Positions 24,104-33,963 of a stretch of 64,000 nucleotides of DNA are shown here, piece after piece (within the stretch, counting starts at the first letter, position 1; every line of letters starts with the position of its first letter). Made by a program: the position numbers and the translations under genes. The notes under the pieces were generated by a model, which was given only the letters and a program-made list of their open reading frames with translations, made no database searches and was not told where the DNA came from. Source of the DNA: Bacteroides sp. (GTDB taxonomy: Bacteria; Bacteroidota; Bacteroidia; Bacteroidales; Bacteroidaceae); assembly GCA_022648295.1 (NCBI GenBank), contig JALCME010000021.1, positions 1 through 64,000 on the forward strand, given 5' to 3'.

Positions 24104-25771
24104 GTGGACTGGTTATATAGCTTATTCCTTGAACATTCAGCCTTGCAGGCCGTGGTAGTGCTTTCCCTGATTTGCGCTATCGGGCTGGGATTGGGCAAAG
24201 TTCATGTTGCCGGAATTTCTTTAGGGGTGACTTTTGTCTTTTTTGCAGGTATTATGGCCGGACATTTTGGTTTGTCCATTGACCCGCAAATGTTGAACTA
24301 TGCAGAGAGTTTCGGTCTGGTGATTTTTGTTTATGCTCTGGGGCTTCAAGTGGGACCTGGCTTTTTCAGTTCATTTAGAAAAGGCGGAGTGGAATTGAAT
24401 TTGCTGGCTATCGGTGTGGTATTGATAGGTACGGTGATGACTGTGGCCGGAAGTTATGGCTTGGGGATTTCTTTGCCGGATATGGTGGGAATTCTTTGTG
24501 GTGCCACCACGAATACACCGGCCTTGGGTGCTGCACAACAGACGTTGAAACAGCTTGGCATGGAAGCCAATACACCGGCTTTAGGGTGTGCTGTGGCTTA
24601 TCCTCTGGGAGTCATCGGGGTGATTCTGGGTATTTTGGCTATACGCAAGATGCTGGTACGTAAGAAAGATTTGGAGGTGGAGGAGAAGGAGGATACTGGT
24701 CATAAAATGTATATTGCAGCTTTTCAGGTGCATAACCCTGCCATATTTAATATGAGTATTAAAGAAATAGCACAATTGAGTTATCCGAAGTTTGTTATTT
24801 CCAGGCTGTGGAGGGATGGAAACGTAAGCATTCCCATTTCAGAAAAAGTGATTAAAGAAGGTGACCGCTTGTTGGTGATTACCTCAGAAAAGAGTGTACC
24901 GGCTTTGACTGTGCTTTTTGGCGAACAGGAACATACGGATTGGAATAAGGAAGATATTGACTGGAATGCTATTGATAGTCAATTGATTTCACAGCGTATT
25001 GTGGTGACCCGTCCCGAGTTGAATGGGAAGAAGCTGGGGGCTTTGCATTTGCGTAATCATTATGGAATCAATATCAGTCGGGTATATAGAAGTGGGGTGC
25101 AATTATTGGCTACTGCGGAATTGACGTTACAGTTGGGTGACCGGCTGACTGTGGTAGGGGAAGCTGCCGCAATTCAAAATGTAGAGAAAGTGCTTGGTAA
25201 TGCGGTGAAGAATCTGAAGGAACCAAATCTGGTAGCGGTTTTCGTTGGCATTGTACTTGGTTTGGCATTAGGAGCCATACCTATTTCCATACCGGGGATC
25301 AGTACGCCGGTAAAATTGGGATTGGCGGGTGGCCCTATTATTGTGGGTATCCTAATCGGTACTTTTGGACCAAGGCTTCACATGGTGACTTATACCACGC
25401 GTAGTGCAAACCTGATGTTACGAGCCTTGGGATTATCGCTTTATCTGGCTTGCCTGGGATTGGATGCAGGTGTTCATTTTTTCGATACTGTATTTCGTCC
25501 GGAAGGATTACTTTGGATTGCAGTCGGTTTTGCTTTAACCGTTATCCCTGTGCTTATTATGGGTATTATTGCCTTTCGTTGGGTAAAAGTGGATTTTGGC
25601 TCGGTAGCTGGTATGCTTTGCGGAAGTATGGCCAATCCGATGGCGCTGACTTATGCTAACGATACCCTTCCGGGAGATCATCCTTCGGTGGCTTATGCTA
25701 CGGTATATCCGCTGTGCATGTTCCTGCGAGTGATTATAGCGCAGGTGCTGCTTATGATTTTCCTTAGTTAG
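24104..25771 (+). CDS. AspT/YidE-family transporter with two TrkA-C domains
   Basis: A 555-residue inner-membrane transporter. Two homologous membrane halves (about 1-180 and 375-555) carry the family duplication, for example YALGLQVGPGFFSSF and GATTNTPALGAAQQTL in the first and MLCGSMANPMALTYAND in the second. Between them are two RCK_C/TrkA-C regulatory domains (about 205-370, with GDRLLVITSE and GDRLTVVGE). Relatives include the aspartate:alanine exchanger AspT, but the substrate cannot be told here. The start is GTG: an in-frame stop at 24089 excludes anything upstream, and a 3-codon ATG-TTG-ATA-TAG ORF ends on the G of this GTG. It is convergent with the next gene, only 2 bp away. Confidence 0.88.
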   Translation: MDWLYSLFLEHSALQAVVVLSLICAIGLGLGKVHVAGISLGVTFVFFAGIMAGHFGLSIDPQMLNYAESFGLVIFVYALGLQVGPGFFSSFRKGGVELNLLAIGVVLIGTVMTVAGSYGLGISLPDMVGILCGATTNTPALGAAQQTLKQLGMEANTPALGCAVAYPLGVIGVILGILAIRKMLVRKKDLEVEEKEDTGHKMYIAAFQVHNPAIFNMSIKEIAQLSYPKFVISRLWRDGNVSIPISEKVIKEGDRLLVITSEKSVPALTVLFGEQEHTDWNKEDIDWNAIDSQLISQRIVVTRPELNGKKLGALHLRNHYGINISRVYRSGVQLLATAELTLQLGDRLTVVGEAAAIQNVEKVLGNAVKNLKEPNLVAVFVGIVLGLALGAIPISIPGISTPVKLGLAGGPIIVGILIGTFGPRLHMVTYTTRSANLMLRALGLSLYLACLGLDAGVHFFDTVFRPEGLLWIAVGFALTVIPVLIMGIIAFRWVKVDFGSVAGMLCGSMANPMALTYANDTLPGDHPSVAYATVYPLCMFLRVIIAQVLLMIFLS

Positions 25772-25773
25772 CT

Positions 25774-27003
25774 TTAATACTTGAACAGGACAATGCCGCT
25801 TTCGAGTAAGAGACCTTTATCATAGGTCTTTCCTTTGTTGTAATAGCGTTCGGCACCATAACCTCCCGTAATGAATATGCCTAAAGCATTGGTGATCCGG
25901 TATTCCAGATTGACACGTGCCTGAAGGCTGTACAAGCGTGCAGGGTAGCCATGATCTTTGTTTTTAAACAGTTCGATGTGCTGGTATCCTAAGTCTCCAC
26001 TGATAAATAGCTGTTTGTAGAGTGGTAGTTCCAGACCGGCACGGTAGGACAGAGCGGCGGAGAACTTATCACTAAAATCCAGATAATGGGTGCCTACGCC
26101 AAGTATGGTGTAGAAGAGTTTGTTTTTAAAGCGTGCTCCTACATTAATTTTTGTAGAGCTTCCGCCATAAAGCATGAGTTGCACTTTGGTATCTGGATTT
26201 GCATTGACCAATCCTAGTTGAAAGCCATTGAAATTCTCTTTATAATAATTGAAAAGGCCGATTTGTACGGCTCTACCGCTACCGATAACATTAAGGGGAG
26301 ATAGCTGTAAGCCACCGGAAGCTTCTCCGGCAACATTGGCTAGCCCGGATATTTGTATGCCTTGGAGACGTCCTCCTGTGATATTGCTCAAACCGGAGAA
26401 TTGTACGCCACATAAATCTTCACCAACAATGTTTAATAGTCCTGATGTGGTTACTCCATTGAAATTTTCACCGGCAATGTTAGCCAAACCAGCCAGATGT
26501 AGTCCTGAAGAATGTTCTCCGGTGATGTTGAGTAAGCCACCGATGAGCACTCCTTCACTATCATCGCCGACTATATTGGTGAGTCCCGATAGAAGCATTC
26601 CACGGGAATGTTTTCCTGTAATACCTACCAAGCCGGAAATAGATACTCCGGTGAGACTGTTTCCATTTACGTTGGTAATTCCTCCTATTTGGACACCTCT
26701 CATCTCTTTACCAACAACATTATAAATGCCGGAGACTTGCACGCCATTGGCATTATGGCGGACAGTGTTCCCCAATATGTTGACTGAAGGCCCATTCAGG
26801 CGATTCATGGACGACATGAAACCAAGGTTGAAGAAAGTGCTTCCTATACTGTCGTTAGGTTGTGTGGAGATATGTTTCCAAAGAGAGAGATTGACTCCTG
26901 CCCGTCCTTTATCGGACGATGTTTTATTTGTTGCAGATGTCGGGATTGTTATCATACCCAGTAATAGCCCTGCTGTAAGTAGAAAGATGCGTTTCAATTT
27001 CAT
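25774..27003 (-). CDS. LA_2272-like surface protein with 16-residue repeats
   Basis: A 409-residue exported protein with signal peptide (about 1-24). Residues 87-230 contain nine tandem 16-residue units of the pattern G(V/I/L)xx(S/G)G(L/I)xN(I/V)xGxxxx, and a decayed tenth follows. The regularity suggests a beta-solenoid, or hairpins of a barrel-like structure. The C-terminal 160 residues (about 250-409) look like a small beta barrel ending GIVLFKY. This layout matches the LA_2272 surface-repeat family. It follows the acyl-CoA ligase gene after 58 bp on the same strand. Function unknown. Confidence 0.7.
   Translation of the reverse strand: MKLKRIFLLTAGLLLGMITIPTSATNKTSSDKGRAGVNLSLWKHISTQPNDSIGSTFFNLGFMSSMNRLNGPSVNILGNTVRHNANGVQVSGIYNVVGKEMRGVQIGGITNVNGNSLTGVSISGLVGITGKHSRGMLLSGLTNIVGDDSEGVLIGGLLNITGEHSSGLHLAGLANIAGENFNGVTTSGLLNIVGEDLCGVQFSGLSNITGGRLQGIQISGLANVAGEASGGLQLSPLNVIGSGRAVQIGLFNYYKENFNGFQLGLVNANPDTKVQLMLYGGSSTKINVGARFKNKLFYTILGVGTHYLDFSDKFSAALSYRAGLELPLYKQLFISGDLGYQHIELFKNKDHGYPARLYSLQARVNLEYRITNALGIFITGGYGAERYYNKGKTYDKGLLLESGIVLFKY
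26266..26745 (-). repeat. 48-bp-period coding repeats
   Basis: The DNA encodes nine 16-residue units plus one degenerate unit. Identity is stronger at protein than at DNA level: conserved Gly, Asn and hydrophobic positions recur every 16 residues while codons differ, which points to an old structural repeat and not a recent slippage array. Confidence 0.75.
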
Positions 27004-27061
27004 TAAAATTTGGTTTACCTTATGAAGGAATCATTTGTTATTTGTCATGCATGGAACATAC

Positions 27062-28720
27062 TTACCCTTTAGCTTCCTGATAGAGAAAACGCTTGATGGA
27101 GCGTTTAGGAGTCTTTTCGAACTCTTCGGGGTATATTTTCATTTTGGCTATTTGGCTGTAGGCAGGCAGCATGGCATTTAACGCTACTCGGTTCTCTTCC
27201 ATTATACCTTCCAGATCGGTATTGTTGAGGCCATGTGCAAAAGCATCGTCAAAATCAGGATATACCAATCCGACGAGCTTTTCATTTTGCTGTACTACAA
27301 TGCTCTCGGATACGTAAGGCATATTGTTCAGTTTATCCTCTATTTCTTCCGGATAAATATTTTGTCCGTTAGCGCTGAGAAGCATGTTTTTACTTCGTCC
27401 TTTGATGGTGATATTGCCTTCGGCATCTATAAGGGCCAAATCGCCAGTGTACAACCATCCATCTTTATCTATGGCTTGACTAGTAGCTTCTTCGTTTTTG
27501 TAATAACCTAGCATAACGTTTGGTCCGCGGCAAACGACTTCCCCCGGGATATTTTCAGGATCGGGAGAAAGCACTTTAACTTCCATGCGTGAAACTGCTT
27601 TGCCACAAGAAGCCATTTTAAAACGTTGCCAGTCCTCATAGCAGATAATGGGCCCGCATTCTGTCATTCCATAACCCACCGTATATGGGAAGTCGATCAT
27701 GCGTAGGAATTTTTCCACTTCCTGATTGAAAGCAGCTCCACCTACAACAACTTCCAAAAAATTTCCACCGAAAGCTTTTATGACTTGTTCCCGTACGGTA
27801 GATTTGATTTTATCGTTAATGATGGGAAGTTTCATTAAAAGCTTCATTTTAGGCGTCTCTAATTTGGGAAGTACGTTTTTCTTGATGATCTTTTCAATGA
27901 TAAGCGGTACAGCAATAACCAGGCGGGGTTTTACTTCGGCAAACGCTTGGAAAATGATCTTCGGGCTTGGTATACGGGTAAGAAAATAAATTTGGCAACC
28001 ATTGGAAAATTCGTATAGAAACTCAAATGCCATACCGTACATGTGGGCCATGGGGAGCATGGAAATAATTTTGTCTCCGGGTTCTAAGGTTAATACTTCG
28101 TAAGCAAATGTTGTATTTGACCAAAGACTACGATAGGGGAGCATAACTCCTTTAGAATAGCTGGTGGTACCTGAAGTATAGTTAATAACGGCTAATTCGT
28201 CGGGCTCTCCTTTATAGTAAGCAATATGTTCTTTCCTAAAATTTTTGGGATACTTCTTTCCGAACAATTCGTTGAGATGTTCACGTGCGTAATCCACTTT
28301 TTCGCTTCGGGAAATGAGAATGGTAAAATCTGTCATGGAAAAAATGCCTTCCAATAATGGCATCGCCGTTTCATTCAGATTCTCCCATACCTGATCACCC
28401 ACGAAAAGAAGTTTGGCTTCGGAGTGATTGACAATGTTGTGTACGTTATCCGCTTTGAATTCATGTAAAATAGGAACGGCAACAGCTCCATAGGTTAATG
28501 CGGCAAGAAAGGTAACCCCCCAGTGGGAACAATTGCGCCCGCAGAGCGCTATTTTATCACCCTTTTGAATTCCACTTTGTTCAAAGATAATATGTATCTT
28601 CTCTATTTTACGGGCTACATCTTTATATTGTAAGGTAGCTCCTTTGTAATCGGTCAGTGCATCTAAATCCCAGTTTCGCTTGATGCTGTTCTCGATATAA
28701 GCAATAAAACTTTGTTCCAT
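27062..28720 (-). CDS. AMP-dependent synthetase, long-chain acyl-CoA ligase type
   Basis: A 552-residue ANL-superfamily enzyme that activates a carboxylic acid, most likely a fatty acid, as acyl-AMP and then acyl-CoA. The motifs are in order: phosphate loop NYTSGTTSYSKGVML, MLPMAHMYGM, VGYGMTECGP, GWLYTGDLA, the hinge IKGRSKNMLLSANGQNIYPEEIE, and a C-terminal Lys in KTPKRSIKRF. The phosphate loop has SYS where GxP is usual. Length is a little shorter than E. coli FadD-type relatives. It has its own promoter (28758-28788) and is probably transcribed with the surface-repeat gene downstream. Confidence 0.88.
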   Translation of the reverse strand: MEQSFIAYIENSIKRNWDLDALTDYKGATLQYKDVARKIEKIHIIFEQSGIQKGDKIALCGRNCSHWGVTFLAALTYGAVAVPILHEFKADNVHNIVNHSEAKLLFVGDQVWENLNETAMPLLEGIFSMTDFTILISRSEKVDYAREHLNELFGKKYPKNFRKEHIAYYKGEPDELAVINYTSGTTSYSKGVMLPYRSLWSNTTFAYEVLTLEPGDKIISMLPMAHMYGMAFEFLYEFSNGCQIYFLTRIPSPKIIFQAFAEVKPRLVIAVPLIIEKIIKKNVLPKLETPKMKLLMKLPIINDKIKSTVREQVIKAFGGNFLEVVVGGAAFNQEVEKFLRMIDFPYTVGYGMTECGPIICYEDWQRFKMASCGKAVSRMEVKVLSPDPENIPGEVVCRGPNVMLGYYKNEEATSQAIDKDGWLYTGDLALIDAEGNITIKGRSKNMLLSANGQNIYPEEIEDKLNNMPYVSESIVVQQNEKLVGLVYPDFDDAFAHGLNNTDLEGIMEENRVALNAMLPAYSQIAKMKIYPEEFEKTPKRSIKRFLYQEAKG

Positions 28721-28757
28721 GTTGTTTTAATTGTTGCACAATTAATTGTAAATTGTG

Positions 28758-28788
28758 CAAATATACAGAATTACTGACATAACACAAA
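28758..28788 (-). promoter_or_regulatory. Promoter of the acyl-CoA ligase gene
   Basis: On the minus strand: -33 TTTG (28788-28785), a 19-bp spacer, and -7 TATATTTG (28765-28758), 38 bases before the ATG. Confidence 0.7.
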
Positions 28789-28815
28789 CTTTTGGGAAGA
28801 ATTTGCACTTAAAGA

Positions 28816-28856
28816 TAAAAATAGCCCAAAAGTGTTTTACTTCACTTCTGGGCTAT
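28816..28856 (-). terminator. Terminator of the gmd-fcl operon
   Basis: ATAGCCCAAAAGTG (28821-28834) pairs with CACTTCTGGGCTAT (28843-28856) with one mismatch. A T run follows on the minus strand, 38 bases after the fcl stop codon. Confidence 0.85.
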
Positions 28857-28893
28857 GATTTATATGCTTAATGTGCTTATAATCATTGATTTA

Positions 28894-29967
28894 TTAGTGA
28901 TTCAGATACCACTGATATATTCGCTGTACACCCTCTTCTATTTCTATTTTATGATGCCATCCCAAGGCATGGAGTTTGGATGGGTCAGTCAGTTTGCGCA
29001 TGGTGCCATCTGGTTTACTGCTATCGAAAGTCAGTTTCCCTTTGTAGCCTACAGCGGCAACGATAAGTCCCGCTAACTGACGAATTGTGATTTCTTTTCC
29101 GGTACCGATATTAATATGGCAATTACGGATATCTTTATCACCCACTTTATATGTATCTTTGAAATTTACGTGTTCCATGACGAATACACTGGCATCCGCC
29201 ATCTCTTCACTCCAGAGGAATTCACGGAGTGGCGTACCTGTACCCCAAAGTTTGACTTCCGTATCACTGATGCCGTATTTAACCAGCATCTTCAAAATTT
29301 CTTCCTTACTGCTGTCTCCATTTACTTTTTCTACAGGGCGAAGTGCCAAATCTTTACGTACGGCGTTCCAATCACCCTGTTTCAGACAATGTGCAAGATG
29401 TATCTTACGGATCATGGCGGGAAGTACGTGGCTGCGTTCAAGATCGAAATTATCGTTTGGACCGTAAAGATTGGTGGGCATCACGGCTATATAGTTGGTA
29501 TCATATTGCAGATTAAAGCTTTCGCACATCTTCAGCCCGGCTATTTTGGCAATAGCATAAGGTTCGTTAGTATATTCCAAAGGAGAAGTCAGCAATGCTG
29601 TTTCCTTCATAGGTTGTTCTGCATCGCGGGGATAAATGCAAGTGCTTCCTAAGAAAAGCAGTTTCTTGACGTTATGGCGAAAGCTTTCTCCTATGATATT
29701 TTGCTGGATTTGCAGATTTCTGTAAATGAAGTCGGCACGATAAATGCTGTTGGCCATGATGCCTCCTACAAAAGCAGCCGCTAGAAAAACGTATTCAGGT
29801 TGTTCTTCGTCGAAGAATTGACGGACAGCTACGCCATCCAGTAAATCAAGTTCTTTATGTGTTTTACCAATAAGATTGTTATACCCTTTTTCCTGCAAGT
29901 TCTTCCAAATAGCAGAGCCTACTAATCCGCGGTGTCCGGCCACGTAGATTTTTGCATCTTTTTTCAT
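28894..29967 (-). CDS. fcl: GDP-L-fucose synthase
   Basis: A 357-residue epimerase/reductase that turns GDP-4-keto-6-deoxy-D-mannose into GDP-L-fucose. It is an extended SDR enzyme: N-terminal Rossmann motif VAGHRGLVGSA, Ser in FLGSTCIYP, and the Tyr/Lys pair in YAIAK. The segment MPTNLYGPNDNFDLERSHVLPA is a family signature. It follows gmd by 43 bp, so the two pathway steps are co-transcribed. Bacteroides use GDP-fucose for capsule and glycoprotein fucosylation, which links these genes functionally to the surface polysaccharide genes in this window. Confidence 0.95.
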   Translation of the reverse strand: MKKDAKIYVAGHRGLVGSAIWKNLQEKGYNNLIGKTHKELDLLDGVAVRQFFDEEQPEYVFLAAAFVGGIMANSIYRADFIYRNLQIQQNIIGESFRHNVKKLLFLGSTCIYPRDAEQPMKETALLTSPLEYTNEPYAIAKIAGLKMCESFNLQYDTNYIAVMPTNLYGPNDNFDLERSHVLPAMIRKIHLAHCLKQGDWNAVRKDLALRPVEKVNGDSSKEEILKMLVKYGISDTEVKLWGTGTPLREFLWSEEMADASVFVMEHVNFKDTYKVGDKDIRNCHINIGTGKEITIRQLAGLIVAAVGYKGKLTFDSSKPDGTMRKLTDPSKLHALGWHHKIEIEEGVQRIYQWYLNH

Positions 29968-30010
29968 TGATTTATTTTGTTTATTATCCCTTTTTGAGTG
30001 AGGGAGTTCT

Positions 30011-31093
30011 TTATTTTTTGTCTTCTAATGAACGCAGATAGAGTTTCCTGACAAACTTCATATCATGGACGGCCATAATTTTCACCAGTTCTTCGAAGCT
30101 GGTTTGACGAGGATTCCATCCCAATAAGGTTTTTGCTTTAGTCGGATCACCCAATAATTGTTCTACTTCGGCGGGGCGGAAATATTTAGGATCAACTTCT
30201 ACTAATGCCTTGCCGGTTTTCATATCAATACCCTTCTCTTGTGCACCTTTACCTTCCCAGCGAAGTTCAATGCCTACTTCTTTGAAGGCTAGTGTGGCAA
30301 ATTCGCGCACGGTGTGCATTTCACCCGTAGCGATCACGAAATCTTCGGGAACGTCATGTTGGAGGATCATCCACATACATTGTACATAGTCTTTGGCATA
30401 TCCCCAGTCGCGACGGGCATCAAGATTACCCAAGTACAGTTTATCCTGAAATCCTTGTGCAATGCGTGCAGCAGCCAATGTGATTTTACGGGTGACAAAC
30501 GTTTCGCCCCGGCGCTCACTTTCATGGTTGAAGAGGATACCGTTAACTGTAAACATATCATAACTTTCGCGGTAGTTTTTAGTAATCCAGAAACCATATT
30601 GTTTGGCTACTCCGTAAGGACTACGCGGATAGAAAGGGGTGGTTTCCTTCTGGGGAATTTCCTGTACCTTACCGAAGAGTTCGGAAGTGGATGCCTGATA
30701 AATTCTCGTTTTCTTTTCCAAACCAAGGATACGAACAGCTTCCAGCATACGCAGGGTACCTACGGCATCAGCTTCAGCCGTATATTCCGGAACATCGAAT
30801 GAAACTTTTACATGGCTTTGTGCGGCAAGATTATATATTTCATCGGGTTGAACCTGCTGGATGATACGGATGAGTGAGCTACTGTCCGTCATGTCTCCAT
30901 AATGAAGGTTTACCAAGCGGGTCTTTTTCATATCACGGACCCATTCATCAAAATAAAGATGTTCTATACGCCCTGTATTGAAAGAGGATGAGCGGCGTAA
31001 TATGCCGTGTACTTCGTAACCTTTTTGTAATAAGAATTCGGCTAGAAATGAGCCATCTTGTCCGGTAATGCCGGAAATAAGAGCTATTTTCAT
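30011..31093 (-). CDS. gmd: GDP-mannose 4,6-dehydratase
   Basis: A 360-residue NADP-dependent extended SDR that makes GDP-4-keto-6-deoxy-mannose, the precursor of GDP-fucose. Visible motifs are the Rossmann [28 protein letters not shown], the catalytic Thr/Ser/Glu in [12 protein letters not shown], and Tyr/Lys in [26 protein letters not shown] is diagnostic. It lies 43 bp upstream of fcl and 82 bp downstream of the symporter gene, all on one strand. Confidence 0.96.
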   Translation of the reverse strand: MKIALISGITGQDGSFLAEFLLQKGYEVHGILRRSSSFNTGRIEHLYFDEWVRDMKKTRLVNLHYGDMTDSSSLIRIIQQVQPDEIYNLAAQSHVKVSFDVPEYTAEADAVGTLRMLEAVRILGLEKKTRIYQASTSELFGKVQEIPQKETTPFYPRSPYGVAKQYGFWITKNYRESYDMFTVNGILFNHESERRGETFVTRKITLAAARIAQGFQDKLYLGNLDARRDWGYAKDYVQCMWMILQHDVPEDFVIATGEMHTVREFATLAFKEVGIELRWEGKGAQEKGIDMKTGKALVEVDPKYFRPAEVEQLLGDPTKAKTLLGWNPRQTSFEELVKIMAVHDMKFVRKLYLRSLEDKK

Positions 31094-31175
31094 GTGATAT
31101 TTAGTTTTTTGAATTGGTTTTCTGAGTGCAATATTCGCAATTTTTTACGAAATGGCAAAATAAAAGGGAATAGGA

Positions 31176-32336
31176 TTAGTGCTTTCCCATTAATTTGTCG
31201 ATAACTAGTGCCAATGCTCCGTCTCCTGTGACGTTACACGCTGTACCGAAGCTATCCATGGCGATGTAAAGGGCAATCATTAGAGCTTGGCCCGATTCAT
31301 CGAAACCGAGAATAGATTGAAGTACTCCTAAGGCTGCCATAATGGCTCCTCCGGGAACACCGGGAGCCGCTACCATTGTGATGCCCAGCATGAAAATAAA
31401 TCCCGCAAATAACGGAAAATTGTAAGGCATACCTTGCATAATCATCAATGCAAGGGCGCATGCTACAATCTTGAGTGTACTGCCGGAAAGGTGTATAGTG
31501 GCACAGAGGGGGATGACAAAACCTGCAATATCCGGTGACACTCCGTTCTTTTTAGTTTGCTCTAATGTAACTGGAATGGTGGCGGCGGAAGATTGGGTAC
31601 CTAGGGCCGTAAAATAAGCAGGCATCATTTTGCCTAACAATCTGAACGGATTTTTACGGACGAATAGGGAAGCTATGGAATATTGGAATACTAACAGGAA
31701 GATGTGTAGCAGAAAGATAACTCCGATAATCTGGATGAAAACAGTTAGTATGGAGAATACTTTTCCGGTGTAGGTCATATTGAGAAATATGCCAAAAATA
31801 TAAAAGGGGAGGAGTGGCAGAATGACTGCACTAATTGTCTTAAAAATGATTGCCTGGAAATCACGTGCTACATTTTTAAGAGCCTCGCTATTGAGATGCG
31901 CCAGTCCCAGGCCTATAGTGAAAGCTAGTATCAAGGCTGTCATCACACCCATTAAAGGAGGTATGGACACTGAGAAAAAAGGCTGAAGGTCGTGTATTTC
32001 ATTGATTTTGTCTAATGGAATACCTGTCTGTATGAGTGATGGAAATACGATTGATCCTGTGAAATATGAAAGAAAACCCGAAAAAAGTGTGGCTCCGTAA
32101 GCTATGGCGGCTGTAACTACTAGCATTTTGCCAGCTCCCTTTCCAATATCGGCAATGGCAATAGTGACCAGCCCTAAAATGATTAGAGGGATGGAAAAAT
32201 TGAGAAATTCACTGAATAATCCACTAAAAGTGACGAAAATGCGTACGATAGGATTAGGAAAATAGTTGCCGAATAGGATGCCTAATGCGATAGCGATAAT
32301 GATGCGGGGGAGCAATCCGATACGAATTTTTTTCAT
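31176..32336 (-). CDS. Dicarboxylate/amino acid:cation symporter (DAACS family)
   Basis: A 386-residue inner-membrane carrier with about eight membrane helices and two re-entrant loops. The serine-rich ALGTQSSAATIPVTLE and the late MAAPGVPGGAIMAAL and DSFGTACNVTGDGALAL segments are hallmarks of the GltP/DctA/SstT family, which couples Na+ or H+ to uptake of glutamate, aspartate, serine or C4-dicarboxylates. Substrate cannot be told. It is divergent from gnd. Although gmd and fcl follow on the same strand, a shared transcript is only possible, not shown. Confidence 0.92.
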   Translation of the reverse strand: MKKIRIGLLPRIIIAIALGILFGNYFPNPIVRIFVTFSGLFSEFLNFSIPLIILGLVTIAIADIGKGAGKMLVVTAAIAYGATLFSGFLSYFTGSIVFPSLIQTGIPLDKINEIHDLQPFFSVSIPPLMGVMTALILAFTIGLGLAHLNSEALKNVARDFQAIIFKTISAVILPLLPFYIFGIFLNMTYTGKVFSILTVFIQIIGVIFLLHIFLLVFQYSIASLFVRKNPFRLLGKMMPAYFTALGTQSSAATIPVTLEQTKKNGVSPDIAGFVIPLCATIHLSGSTLKIVACALALMIMQGMPYNFPLFAGFIFMLGITMVAAPGVPGGAIMAALGVLQSILGFDESGQALMIALYIAMDSFGTACNVTGDGALALVIDKLMGKH

Positions 32337-32379
32337 AACTTTGTATTTGTATATTGTATATAAAGTGGAGTTCTGTTTG

Positions 32380-32387
32380 CAAATGTA
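32380..32387 (-). promoter_or_regulatory. -7 box for the symporter gene
   Basis: CAAATGTA on the plus strand is TACATTTG on the minus strand, 44 bases before the symporter ATG. The divergent gnd promoter was not identified in the same 123-bp gap. Confidence 0.45.
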
Positions 32388-32459
32388 CGATTTTATTTGA
32401 GAAATGGTACGAACAATTACAATAGGGCTATTGTTTCATTTCCAAATAAAACATATAAA

Positions 32460-33950
32460 ATGAATAAATCTATGGGAAAAGAAGGGAAAAAAACGGATAT
32501 CGGTCTGATAGGACTGGCTGTGATGGGAGAAAATCTTGCTCTCAATATGGCTAATAAGGGTTGGAATGTTTCAGTATATAACCGTACTGTGCCTGGAGTG
32601 GAAGAAGGTGTTGTGGAACGTTTCATTAATGGACGTGCTAAGGATAAGAGTATTGAGGGATTTACGGAAATTCCTGCTTTTGTAAGCTCTATTGCTTCCC
32701 CGAGAAAAATTATGATGATGGTACGTGCCGGCAAGGCGGTAGATCAGTTGATGGAGCAGCTTTTTCCTTATTTGTCTCCCGGTGATGTTTTAATTGATGG
32801 CGGAAATTCCAATTATGAAGATACTAATCGTCGTGTGGCATTGGCAGAATCAAAAGGTTTCTGTTTTGTGGGAACCGGTGTTTCAGGTGGTGAAGAGGGT
32901 GCATTAAATGGAGCATCCATTATGCCTGGAGGATCGGAAACAGCTTGGGAGGAAGTAAAGCCTGTATTGCAGAGCATTGCTGCAAAAGCGGCTGATGGAA
33001 CTCCATGTTGTCAATGGGTGGGTCCTGCTGGGGCCGGGCATTTTGTGAAAATGATACACAATGGGATTGAATATGGCGACATGCAACTTATTGCAGAGGC
33101 TTATTGGGTGATGAAGAATATGCTTGATATGGATAATGAGGAGATGGCAAATGTCTTTACTCGTTGGAATGAGGGAAAGCTACAGAGTTACTTAATTGAA
33201 ATTACGGCAAATATTTTACGTCATAAAGACAAAACCGGCGGGTATCTAATTGATAAGATACTGGATGCTGCAGGACAAAAAGGTACAGGAAAATGGTCGG
33301 TTATTAATGCCATGGAGCTGGGAATGCCCTTGGGATTGATTGCCACCGCAGTATTTGAACGTAGTTTATCCGCACGTAAAGAATTGCGCGTGGCTGCGTC
33401 AAAGGAGTTCATACATAAAGAGCAAAAGGCTATATATAAGAAGGAGGAATTGCTGAAAAATATTCATTCAGCCTTGTATGCATCCAAGTTAGTCTCATAT
33501 GCACAAGGCTTTGCTGTATTGCAGCAAGCTTCCGACACTTTCAAATGGAATTTGGATTTGGCATCTATAGCCCGTATGTGGCGTGGAGGGTGTATCATTA
33601 GGAGTGCGTTTCTGAATGATATTGCAGTTGCTTTTGAGGCAAAAGACAAACCTCAACATTTGCTGATGGCTCCTTATTTTAAAGCCGAAATGGGTGAATT
33701 GTTAGTAGGTTGGAAATATTTGGTAGCCGAGGCCATGAAGGAGGAATTACCTGTTCCTGCTTTCTCTTCTGCCCTGAATTATTTCTATTCTTTAGTTTCA
33801 TTGAATTTGCCAGCTAATTTGCTTCAGGCACAACGTGATTATTTCGGTGCGCATACATTCGAAAGGGTTGATGAACTACGAGGGGCCTTTTTTCATGAGA
33901 ATTGGACCGGGCATGGAGGTACAACCAAGTCGGGTACATATAATGTATAA
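32460..33950 (+). CDS. gnd: 6-phosphogluconate dehydrogenase (decarboxylating)
   Basis: From ATG 32460 the protein is 496 residues; ATG 32472 (492 residues) is also plausible. The open frame back to 32397 is not supported, since the conserved text begins at DIGLIGLAVMGENLALN. Further signatures are the NADP loop and YNRT, DGGNSNYEDT, GVSGGEEGA, the catalytic KMIHNGIEYGDMQL and the C-terminal GGTTKSGTYNV. It oxidises 6-phosphogluconate to ribulose 5-phosphate with CO2 release. It is first of the gnd-zwf-pgl operon, with 13 bp to zwf, so all three oxidative pentose phosphate steps are co-expressed. Confidence 0.96.
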   Translation: MNKSMGKEGKKTDIGLIGLAVMGENLALNMANKGWNVSVYNRTVPGVEEGVVERFINGRAKDKSIEGFTEIPAFVSSIASPRKIMMMVRAGKAVDQLMEQLFPYLSPGDVLIDGGNSNYEDTNRRVALAESKGFCFVGTGVSGGEEGALNGASIMPGGSETAWEEVKPVLQSIAAKAADGTPCCQWVGPAGAGHFVKMIHNGIEYGDMQLIAEAYWVMKNMLDMDNEEMANVFTRWNEGKLQSYLIEITANILRHKDKTGGYLIDKILDAAGQKGTGKWSVINAMELGMPLGLIATAVFERSLSARKELRVAASKEFIHKEQKAIYKKEELLKNIHSALYASKLVSYAQGFAVLQQASDTFKWNLDLASIARMWRGGCIIRSAFLNDIAVAFEAKDKPQHLLMAPYFKAEMGELLVGWKYLVAEAMKEELPVPAFSSALNYFYSLVSLNLPANLLQAQRDYFGAHTFERVDELRGAFFHENWTGHGGTTKSGTYNV

Positions 33951-33963
33951 GGAGTAGAAAATT

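Noticed and set aside
23536..24198. 220-residue minus-strand ORF over the end of the protease-like gene
   Set aside because: It runs through a strong plus-strand terminator and the next gene's start; composition is antisense-like.
26249..27025. Long plus-strand ORFs opposite the surface-repeat gene
   Set aside because: Pro/Ser-rich antisense products of the repeated Gly codons; no ribosome site or homology, and the minus-strand protein is convincing.
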